Source: Agrobacterium vitis (GTDB lineage: Bacteria > Pseudomonadota > Alphaproteobacteria > Rhizobiales > Rhizobiaceae). From it: a stretch of 64,000 nucleotides of DNA. Positions 25,152-31,487 of this stretch are shown here, piece by piece; the stretch's first letter is position 1, and each line of letters starts with the position of its first letter. The position numbers and the translations under genes were made by a program. The DNA lies in NCBI RefSeq assembly GCF_013426735.1, contig NZ_AP023272.1, positions 843,501 through 907,500 on the forward strand. Reading direction: 5' to 3'. A model generated the notes under the pieces. That model saw nothing but the letters and a program-made list of their open reading frames with translations. It was not told the origin of the DNA and ran no database searches.

Positions 25152-25195
25152 AAAAAGCGTCATGTGTTTGCAAATCACATGACGCTTTTGTTGTT
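25152..25195. terminator. bidirectional terminator between nepR2 and dps
   Basis: Arms AAAAGCGTCATGTG and CACATGACGCTTTT with a nine-base loop give A and T tracts on both sides, so it can end both convergent genes. Confidence 0.8.
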
Positions 25196-25246
25196 CAAAT
25201 CAGTCTCTTCGGTGAAACCGGCTCCCGCATTTTTCTAAAAATACTC

Positions 25247-25759
25247 TTATGAAGCGATAATCGCCCGCAACATCCACAATGCTTTTTCGTGGAAGGTCAG
25301 GCGCGCTGTCAGCATGTCTGATGTAACCAGATCGCCAGCTTCGTCGGCAGCCTCGCCTACCTCGCGCATCTGGCGCACGGCAGCCTCGTGGTCTGCGATC
25401 AGATCCCGGACCATGTCGATGGCGGCGTGATGCTGGGTTTCGCCAGTCTTTGGCGCGAAATTGCTGCTGCTTTGCAGGTTGACTGGGGCAAGATGTCCGA
25501 GGGCGCGAATACGCTCGGCAATAATGTCGACGGCGGCAAACAGCGTGTTATAATGTTCTTCCGTCAGTTCGTGGATCGGCTTGAATAGCGGACCAACCAC
25601 GTTCCAGTGATAGACTTGGGTCTTGATTGTCAGCGCATAAGTGGCTGCCAGGATCTTGGAGAGATCCTTGGAGGCCTGTTCGCGGTACTTGTCTTCGAGA
25701 CCGGTGCTGATTTTTTCGTCACGGGCTCTGGGCTTCAATACTTCTGCAACTTTGGCCAT
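25247..25759 (-). CDS. dps: Dps family ferritin-like DNA-protection protein
   Basis: A 170-residue Dps-type protein that stores iron at dimer interfaces and protects DNA from oxidative damage in starved or stressed cells. The ferroxidase ligands lie in TQVYHWNVVGPLFKPIHELTEEHYNTLFAAVDIIAERIRALG, and the C-terminal helix TFHEKALWMLRAI is typical. The start at 25759 (MAKVAEVLKPRAR) has GAAAGGA upstream; an in-frame extension is less likely. The Lys/Arg-rich N-terminus could bind DNA. No perfect EcfG promoter was found, but the position in the stress island is suggestive. Confidence 0.9.
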   Translation of the reverse strand: MAKVAEVLKPRARDEKISTGLEDKYREQASKDLSKILAATYALTIKTQVYHWNVVGPLFKPIHELTEEHYNTLFAAVDIIAERIRALGHLAPVNLQSSSNFAPKTGETQHHAAIDMVRDLIADHEAAVRQMREVGEAADEAGDLVTSDMLTARLTFHEKALWMLRAIIAS

Positions 25760-25869
25760 GGATTTGGTCCTTTCGGTTAAAAACAAGGCGACAAAGAACA
25801 CCGCCGAAACAGGGCTCCGTCGTCGGTTGAGGTTATGACTGCACTTAACAACTGCTATTGGATTTGCCG

Positions 25870-25905
25870 TTACTTACGACCGATCCCTTACTTACGACCG
25901 ATCCC
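25870..25905. repeat. perfect 18-bp tandem duplication across a stop codon
   Basis: Two exact copies (25870-25887 and 25888-25905) of TTACTTACGACCGATCCC. On the minus strand one copy supplies the last five codons and stop of the gene at 25888-26322 (GIGRK then stop) and the second repeats them after the stop. Confidence 0.85.
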
Positions 25906-26322
25906 TTGGCTGCGCGCAAACAGATAGGCCAGCATGCCGACCGCCGCGACCCCGACGATGGGGTTGACCTTCAGCATCCCAGGCAAGCGTCCCATCAGGC
26001 CCATGGTCAGTGGATCAGTCGCTGCCAGTGTCGCGGTTTGAAGAAATGCCCGCCTGCGCGCCTCACGCCGATTGATAATGGAGACGACCGCGAGCGTGAT
26101 CAGACCGATCAACACCGCAATACCTGCAATCACCAGCCCGGCCGGACCAGCACCGATTTCAGCTGCCAGGAAGATCCAGCCGGAAACAATCCCCGCAACG
26201 ATGGCAATCAGAAAACAAAACCCGGAAATAGCGCCAGCGATGGCGTTGCGCCGAGCCTTGTCGATCCTTGGCTTCACGCCTTCTGCGGCCACCAGTGTCA
26301 GACGTGTGAGCAAACCGAACAT
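25888..26322 (-). CDS. holin-like/YqjE-type membrane protein
   Basis: A 144-residue protein with two strong hydrophobic helices (about residues 29-52 and 59-83), a basic RREARRR stretch and a third weaker helix near the C-terminus (VGVAAVGMLAYLFA). It resembles the putative phage-holin/YqjE superfamily of small envelope proteins encoded beside ElaB/YqjD-type partners. It starts three bases after the stop of the DUF883-like gene and shares its EcfG promoter. No phage context exists, so a role in membrane stress is more likely than lysis. Confidence 0.65.
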   Translation of the reverse strand: MFGLLTRLTLVAAEGVKPRIDKARRNAIAGAISGFCFLIAIVAGIVSGWIFLAAEIGAGPAGLVIAGIAVLIGLITLAVVSIINRREARRRAFLQTATLAATDPLTMGLMGRLPGMLKVNPIVGVAAVGMLAYLFARSQGIGRK

Positions 26323-26325
26323 TGA

Positions 26326-26625
26326 TTAGCGCCGCGACAGCAGGGCGAAAATGAAGCCGAGACCAGCGGCAACCGCGACCGACTGCAATGGTTTTGCCCG
26401 AATTTTATCTTCCAGATCCTGTTCCAGCGCGGAAACGCTGCTACGTGCGGAGCTGATCGCATCCGATGCCTTGTCGCCGACCTGATGCAAGGTTGCACTG
26501 CCGAGGGAGGCGAGCGTGCTCGTCAGCGAGGCAACGTCCTGCTTGAGCTGCTCGATCTGCGCTTCGAGTTCCTTGGACCGTGCTTCTGCTTCCACATCAT
26601 TGATGGCTTCATTGATATCGACCAT
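26326..26625 (-). CDS. ElaB/YqjD/DUF883-type membrane-anchored protein
   Basis: A 99-residue protein with a long coiled-coil-like region (residues 8-45, SKELEAQIEQLKQDVASLTSTLASL) and a C-terminal hydrophobic anchor (SVAVAAGLGFIFALLSRR). This is the pattern of DUF883/ElaB/YqjD proteins, stress-induced tail-anchored proteins that in E. coli bind ribosomes. It is the first gene of a two-gene operon with a perfect EcfG promoter. Ribosome binding here is only inferred from the family. Confidence 0.8.
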   Translation of the reverse strand: MVDINEAINDVEAEARSKELEAQIEQLKQDVASLTSTLASLGSATLHQVGDKASDAISSARSSVSALEQDLEDKIRAKPLQSVAVAAGLGFIFALLSRR

Positions 26626-26695
26626 GGACGAACTCCTTCTGGATTTTAAGGCTGCGCAAACTGTTATCCCGTCTGCGGCGCGAACTCCATCAACA

Positions 26696-26720
26696 AACGT
26701 TGTTCAGGCCCAAGGGTTCC
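26696..26720 (-). promoter_or_regulatory. EcfG-type promoter of the DUF883-holin-like operon
   Basis: On the minus strand GGAAC (26720-26716) and CGTT (26699-26696) are separated by 16 bases, 71 bases upstream of the ATG at 26625. Confidence 0.87.
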
Positions 26721-26803
26721 ATTTTTCAACTATTTTCGGATCACCTATCTTGCATGGGGTGATTGTATCGACCCCTGTGCAATCGCGCCCGATCGCCATA
26801 ATC

Positions 26804-26828
26804 GGAACCTTCCAGGTTGCATGACGTT
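26804..26828 (+). promoter_or_regulatory. EcfG-type promoter of the csbD-like gene
   Basis: GGAAC at 26804-26808 and CGTT at 26825-26828 are separated by 16 bases, 84 bases upstream of the ATG at 26912. It is back to back with the promoter at 26696-26720. Confidence 0.87.
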
Positions 26829-26911
26829 AATCTCATGCTACCATGCTCGGACCGCTGATATTTGACGGCGGCACGGGCTTCTTTAAATCGCCAATCGCAG
26901 AGGAGACCGCG

Positions 26912-27109
26912 ATGAACTGGAACCGTGTTGAAGGCAATTGGGAACAATTCAAGGGCAAGGCCCAGGCTCAATGGGGCAAGCTGACCGGCGACGACCTGGA
27001 TGTTATTGCCGGTAATCGCAAACAATTGAGCGGCAAATTGCAGGAACTCTATGGAAAAGGCCAGGATGAGGCCGACCGAGAGATCGACGAGTGGGTCAAA
27101 CGCCACTAA
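26912..27109 (+). CDS. CsbD family stress protein
   Basis: A 65-residue soluble protein starting MNWNRVEGNWEQFKGKAQAQ and containing WGKLTGDDLDVIAGNRKQLSGKLQELYG, the core of the CsbD family. CsbD is a general stress protein in Bacillus (sigma-B regulated) and in many Proteobacteria; its molecular role is unknown. The ATG at 26912 has AGGAG seven bases upstream, and an in-frame ATG at 26843 is less likely. The EcfG promoter upstream shows the same logic here. A terminator follows. Confidence 0.9.
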   Translation: MNWNRVEGNWEQFKGKAQAQWGKLTGDDLDVIAGNRKQLSGKLQELYGKGQDEADREIDEWVKRH

Positions 27110-27153
27110 TATAACTAAACCGCAGCTGGCGACATGATGTTGTTTTGCGGGTG

Positions 27154-27194
27154 CGGCGCTGGAAACCATGATGGTTCTGGCGCCGCTTTTTTAT
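27154..27194 (+). terminator. intrinsic terminator after csbD-like gene
   Basis: Imperfect stem beginning GCGGCGC and ending GCGCCGC, with an inner AACCAT/ATGGTT pairing, followed by six T. It lies between the csbD-like gene and the convergent ligase gene. Confidence 0.7.
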
Positions 27195-27204
27195 GATCTG
27201 ATGG

Positions 27205-28824
27205 TTATGCTGGCAGCATATGCAGCAGCGTTTCCAGGCGGTCAGCATCACGCGGAAGTTTGTCGCTCCGCAACCGTGAAATTCGGGGAAAGCGCATGGC
27301 GACGCCGGATTTGTGCCGGGTGGACCGGTTCAGCCCTTCAAACGCCACCTCCACCACGAAACCATGCTCCGGCTCGGCGCGGATCGAGCGGACTGGTCCG
27401 AACCGGTCGATGGTATTGTTGCGCACATATTTATCGAGAATTTCCAGCTCCTGGTCGGTAAAGCCGAAATAGGCCTTGCCCACCGGCACCAGCTGATCTC
27501 CACCATCAGGCATCTGCATCCAGACCCCGAAGGTAAAATCGGAATAATAGCTGGAGCGCTTGCCATGGCCGCGCTGGGCATACATCAGCACCGCATCGAC
27601 ATTCAGCGGTTGCTTTTTCCATTTGAACCATGGCCCCTTGGCGCGTCCCGCCTGATAAATGCTGTCACGGCGCTTGATCATCACCCCTTCGATGACCGGA
27701 TCGGGCGGGGCGTGCCGCAGTACGTCCAACTCGTCCCAGCTGGAAAAAGCAATCAGCGGTGAAAGATCGAATCGGGTGGCGGGGGCATTTTCGACAATCT
27801 TTGCAAGCAGCCCCCGGCGAGCCTCATAGCCAAGGTTTCGCACGTCCTGGTCGCCGGTAAACAGCAGATCATAGGCGCGGATGAAGGCCGGGTAATCGCT
27901 GAGCGTTTTCGTCGTAACGCTTTTGCGGTTCAGCCGTTGCTGAAGATCGGAAAAGCTGCGGGTCGGCTGGTTGGAGCGGGCGGTGCCGCCGACCAGCAAT
28001 TCGCCATCGATCACCCCATCGAAATTCGCTGCGGCGACAATATCGGGAAAAGCCCCGGAAATGTCGTCGCCGGAGCGGGAATAGAGGCGGCAGGTGTCTC
28101 CATGGCGCGACAGTTGCACCCGGATACCGTCCCATTTCCACTCGGCGGCGAAATCGGCGGGCTCGAGACCATCCAGATCGCCATTGCCGACCGGATTGGA
28201 CAGCATGACCGAATGAAAGATTGCCGGTGTCGCCAGCACAGGCTTGTCGGCTCCGTCCTCAAGCCAGGCAAACAGGCTCACATAGGGTGGCTCCAGCCCA
28301 TGCCACAGCGTCTCGATCTCACCGACATCCTTGCCCGACATCTCGGCAAGCGCTTGTTTGGCAAGCCTTGCAGAGACCCCGATCCGCAAGCCGCCGGTCG
28401 CCAGTTTGAGAAAGGCAAAGCGGCCAGACGTGTCAAGCTGGTCGAGCAGGTCGCGCACGGCACCCCGCACCTGGGTGCGGCCAAGCGATTGCATGAGGGC
28501 CACGACCTCGCCAAGGCTCGGTTCGGCTATTTCGGCCTTTTCACCGCGGTCCTGGTTCCAGACCAGCGAAATGGTTTCGGCGAGATCGCCGACATAATCA
28601 TAGGAATAACCGAAGAGAACCGGGTCCATCCGCTCCAACACCAGTTCTTTCAGGAGGGCTGGCTTGACCGTCTTCAGATCGAGCGTTCCGGCCAGAACGC
28701 CCAGCGCATAGCCCCGGTCCGGGTCCGGTACGCTGGCAAAATAATCTGACAACAGCTTGAGCTTGCCATTGCGGCTTGGGGTCAGGACGAGGCGGTCGAG
28801 AAGCGTAGCAAAGGCGCGCATCAA
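27205..28824 (-). CDS. ATP-dependent DNA ligase (ligase-exonuclease pair)
   Basis: A 539-residue ATP-dependent DNA ligase. An N-terminal helical DNA-binding domain (about residues 1-200) precedes the adenylation domain with the nucleotidyl Lys in EWKWDGIRVQ (motif I), DGVIDGELLVG (motif III), EGVMIKRRDSIY (motif IV) and GPWFKWKKQP (motif V), then an OB-fold. It matches the bacterial class encoded with a partner metallo-beta-lactamase exonuclease and thought to repair DNA damage. Its ATG overlaps the exonuclease stop by four bases. The Lhr-like helicase often found in such clusters is not adjacent. Confidence 0.9.
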   Translation of the reverse strand: MMRAFATLLDRLVLTPSRNGKLKLLSDYFASVPDPDRGYALGVLAGTLDLKTVKPALLKELVLERMDPVLFGYSYDYVGDLAETISLVWNQDRGEKAEIAEPSLGEVVALMQSLGRTQVRGAVRDLLDQLDTSGRFAFLKLATGGLRIGVSARLAKQALAEMSGKDVGEIETLWHGLEPPYVSLFAWLEDGADKPVLATPAIFHSVMLSNPVGNGDLDGLEPADFAAEWKWDGIRVQLSRHGDTCRLYSRSGDDISGAFPDIVAAANFDGVIDGELLVGGTARSNQPTRSFSDLQQRLNRKSVTTKTLSDYPAFIRAYDLLFTGDQDVRNLGYEARRGLLAKIVENAPATRFDLSPLIAFSSWDELDVLRHAPPDPVIEGVMIKRRDSIYQAGRAKGPWFKWKKQPLNVDAVLMYAQRGHGKRSSYYSDFTFGVWMQMPDGGDQLVPVGKAYFGFTDQELEILDKYVRNNTIDRFGPVRSIRAEPEHGFVVEVAFEGLNRSTRHKSGVAMRFPRISRLRSDKLPRDADRLETLLHMLPA

Positions 28825-29834
28825 TCGCCCTCATCTTCATAGCCAACCAGATGCAGCGGCTTGGCGGCGATACCGTTCAACTCGCACCAGCGCACCAAAG
28901 CCTCTTCGCGCCCATGCGTGACCCAGACGGCGCCGGGCTGCAATTCGCTAATCGTCTCGATCAGCTCCGGCCAGTCGCAATGGTCGGAAATCACCAGCGG
29001 CAATTCAACCCCGCGCTGCTTGGCCCTTTGGCGCACCATCATCCAGCCGGAGGCGAAAATCGGCAATGGGTCGTGAAAACGCCGCGCCCAGCGATCGGCA
29101 AAAGCCGAAGGCGGGCCAATGACGATAGCGCCTTCGAAATGGCTGGATCCGCCGTTTTCCACCGTTGCGGGGCGCAATTCGCCCAGCTCGATGCCCTGGC
29201 TCTGGTAATAGTCGCAGAGCTTGGCGAGCGCACCATGAATATAGATCGGCCTGTCATAGCCCGCCTGGCGGATCAGCGAGATCACCCGCTGCGCCTTACC
29301 CAGCGCATAGGCTCCGACCAGATGGCTGCGCTGCGGAAACTGTTCCAGCGACCGCAAAAGCTTGCTGATTTCCAGCGCTGGATCGGGATGGTGAAAGACT
29401 GGCAGCGCAAAAGTCGCTTCGGTGATGAACACATCGCACGGCACAGGCATGAAAGCCGCACAGGTGGCATCTGGCCGGCGCTTGTAATCGCCGGAAACGA
29501 CAATGCGGGTGCCCTCCCGCTCGATAGAAATCTGCGCCGACCCCAGAACGTGTCCGGCTGGGTGAAAACCGATGGCAACGCCATCCAGCGTGAGGGTTTC
29601 CCCAAAATCGACCGGCTGCGACGATCTGGCAAAGTCCGCGCCGTAGCGCAACGCCATGATGTCAAGCGTCTGCCTTGTGGCCAATACTTTATCATGACCA
29701 GCGCGGGCATGATCGGAATGGCCATGAGTAATCAACGCCCGTGCCACAGGTCTTACCGGATCGACATAAAAATCGCCGATCGGACAATAGAGACCGGCAG
29801 GAGTCGGATGCAGCAGGGCCTCGGGCTTGATCAT
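28821..29834 (-). CDS. ligase-associated DNA exonuclease
   Basis: A 337-residue metallo-beta-lactamase/beta-CASP type nuclease. The metal motif HGHSDHA is near residue 36, followed by a GSAQISIERE strand, VVSGDYKRRPD, and a late ISDHCDW with C-terminal VTHGREEALVRWC. This is the known ligase-associated exonuclease (formerly annotated as mRNA 3-prime end processing factor). It is co-encoded and translationally coupled with the DNA ligase, so the pair probably trims and seals ends in one repair pathway. Confidence 0.88.
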   Translation of the reverse strand: MIKPEALLHPTPAGLYCPIGDFYVDPVRPVARALITHGHSDHARAGHDKVLATRQTLDIMALRYGADFARSSQPVDFGETLTLDGVAIGFHPAGHVLGSAQISIEREGTRIVVSGDYKRRPDATCAAFMPVPCDVFITEATFALPVFHHPDPALEISKLLRSLEQFPQRSHLVGAYALGKAQRVISLIRQAGYDRPIYIHGALAKLCDYYQSQGIELGELRPATVENGGSSHFEGAIVIGPPSAFADRWARRFHDPLPIFASGWMMVRQRAKQRGVELPLVISDHCDWPELIETISELQPGAVWVTHGREEALVRWCELNGIAAKPLHLVGYEDEGD

Positions 29835-29907
29835 GATGCTAAAATAGGGCGGGAGGCTTGAGAAGTGTAGAGCGAATTTGCTCTTGACCTGTCCCTTGGG
29901 GCCGCTT

Positions 29908-29919
29908 CCATACGTATGG
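29908..29919. promoter_or_regulatory. 12-bp palindrome upstream of the MerR-ATPase gene
   Basis: CCATACGTATGG is a perfect palindrome 26 bases upstream of the GTG start. A TTGACC lies 18 bases before it. It could be the operator of the MerR-type protein. Confidence 0.35.
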
Positions 29920-29944
29920 CGGTTAACAACGAACGAGGTGATTC

Positions 29945-30976
29945 GTGACGTATTCCGCTCAATATCTAAATGCTTCCGAGGCAGCGAGCCGACTTGGCGT
30001 ATCGATGAAGGCCCTGAGGCTCTACGAGCAGAAAGGGTTGATAACGCCGGTTCGCACCACTGCGGGATGGAGGACTTATGGTCTTGCCGAAATGGCCCGC
30101 GCCACGGACATCATTGCCCTGCGAGATCTGGGCCTCAGTCTTGCAGAGGTCAAGCGCGTGCTGGAAGGGGACCCGCAATGCCTCGAACCGGCTTTCGCGC
30201 GGCATCAGTCCGCGCTTGAACGGACCATCCGGCAGACGGCGCAAGCCCTGGAGAAAATCCGGGCGCTGCGCCAGGATATAGCTGCCGGGACTGTCCCGTC
30301 ATTCACCGATCTGGTGGGCCTGTCTCGTCGCAGTGGCGACGTTCGGCTTGCCCTGGATCTTCCTTGGCCGTGGGGCGGAGAACGCTTCGAGCTGCTGGAT
30401 ATTCGTCCAATCAATTATATTGTCGGTCCACTCGGATGCGGCAAGACCAGGCTTGCCCATGCCATCGCCGCCGCTTTGCCCGATGCAGCATTTCTTGGTC
30501 TGGACCGGCTTGAGGACAAGGGCAGTGCGGCAAAGGCGCGTCTTGATGCCGATCTCTGTTTAAGGGAAAGCATTGAGCGGGCCTTGGCTTGGCTCATGGA
30601 GGAAGGGGCTGTTCCTTCTGATGCCTTGACGGCCCTTTTGGTCGGGCTGGAAGCTCAGGGTCCCGCCTGCCTGGTTATCGACATGGTGGAGGATGACCTG
30701 GATCGCGCCACGCAGGAGGCGTTGACCGGTTACCTGCGCCATCACTGCTCCCAATCACGCCCGCTGTTTCTCATGACCCGATCGGCGTCAATCCTGGAGC
30801 TGGATGCGGTGACGGGGGACGAAGCCATCATTTTTTGCCCGGCGAACCACAGCCCGCCAAGCGTAGTCGCGCCTTATCCCGGTGCGCCCGGCTATGAGGC
30901 CCTTTCCACATGTCTTGCCTCACCGGAGGTTCGGGCGCGCAGCCGGGGTGTCGTTGCCTTCAGGCCTCATTCGTAA
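29945..30976 (+). CDS. MerR-type regulator fused to a P-loop ATPase domain
   Basis: A 343-residue fusion. Residues 7-75 are a MerR winged helix (LNASEAASRLGVSMKALRLYEQKGLI), residues 80-118 the dimerising coiled coil, and residues 150-340 a P-loop domain with Walker A GPLGCGKT at 161-168 and a Walker B-like ACLVIDMVEDD. The last part resembles ATP-binding modules of ABC type but lacks a clear signature motif. MerR proteins normally end in a short ligand-binding helix or domain, so ATP may be the signal or may modulate it. The start codon is GTG. Target genes are unknown. Confidence 0.75.
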   Translation: MTYSAQYLNASEAASRLGVSMKALRLYEQKGLITPVRTTAGWRTYGLAEMARATDIIALRDLGLSLAEVKRVLEGDPQCLEPAFARHQSALERTIRQTAQALEKIRALRQDIAAGTVPSFTDLVGLSRRSGDVRLALDLPWPWGGERFELLDIRPINYIVGPLGCGKTRLAHAIAAALPDAAFLGLDRLEDKGSAAKARLDADLCLRESIERALAWLMEEGAVPSDALTALLVGLEAQGPACLVIDMVEDDLDRATQEALTGYLRHHCSQSRPLFLMTRSASILELDAVTGDEAIIFCPANHSPPSVVAPYPGAPGYEALSTCLASPEVRARSRGVVAFRPHS

Positions 30977-31159
30977 ATACTGCTGATTTGGCGAAGTGCC
31001 ATTCGCCTGTGCATCCGTGCGCAGGCGAGACCTGCGATTGCAGGGTGACATCCCGCTTGTATTTGCGGTATCGGATAGAGACAGTGTGGCATTGTTTTCT
31101 CAGGCATTGCCCGCACGGTCTTTCAGACGTTTCGACGCGCAATCTCAGGATCTATTTCC

Positions 31160-31396
31160 ATGAAACCCATTTTCGTTCAGCTGCAATGTGTTCCCGGCAA
31201 GACCTATGAGGTGGCCGATGCGATCTATAAGGCGGAGATCGTCTCAGAACTTTATTCCACCTCGGGCGAATATGATCTGCTGATGAAGGTCTATATCGAG
31301 GATGGGCAGGACGTCGGCAAATTCGTCAATGAGCAGATTTCGGCCGTACCCGGCGTGGTCCGTTCGCTGACGACAATGACGTTTACCGCTTTCTAG
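31160..31396 (+). CDS. stand-alone Lrp/AsnC ligand-binding (RAM) domain protein
   Basis: A 78-residue protein made only of the RAM effector domain: KPIFVQLQCVPGKTYEVADAI, SELYSTSGEYDLLMKVYIED and VNEQISAVPGVVRSLTTMTF. There is no DNA-binding helix. Such stand-alone RAM proteins occur in many bacteria and can form octamers that bind amino acids or mix with full Lrp proteins; the function is mostly unknown. It faces the large aminotransferase fusion gene, which is convergent. Confidence 0.85.
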   Translation: MKPIFVQLQCVPGKTYEVADAIYKAEIVSELYSTSGEYDLLMKVYIEDGQDVGKFVNEQISAVPGVVRSLTTMTFTAF

Positions 31397-31417
31397 AGTT
31401 TATCAGGGAAAGCGGAA

Positions 31418-31453
31418 CCCGATTTTACCGAAAAGCCCGATTTTACCGAAAAG
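31418..31453. repeat. tandem 18-bp repeat
   Basis: CCCGATTTTACCGAAAAG is present twice without a gap (31418-31435 and 31436-31453), between the RAM gene and the convergent aminotransferase gene. Confidence 0.8.
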
Positions 31454-31487
31454 ATGGACTCTCCTTAAAGTCATCAGGCGAAGCCTG

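Noticed and set aside
25760..25860. Search for an EcfG promoter before dps
   Set aside because: No GGAAC-N16-CGTT was found on the minus strand; only partial matches with wrong spacing.
25888..26322. Holin-like gene as a sign of a prophage
   Set aside because: No capsid, integrase or lysis genes are near, and it shares a stress promoter with a DUF883-type gene.
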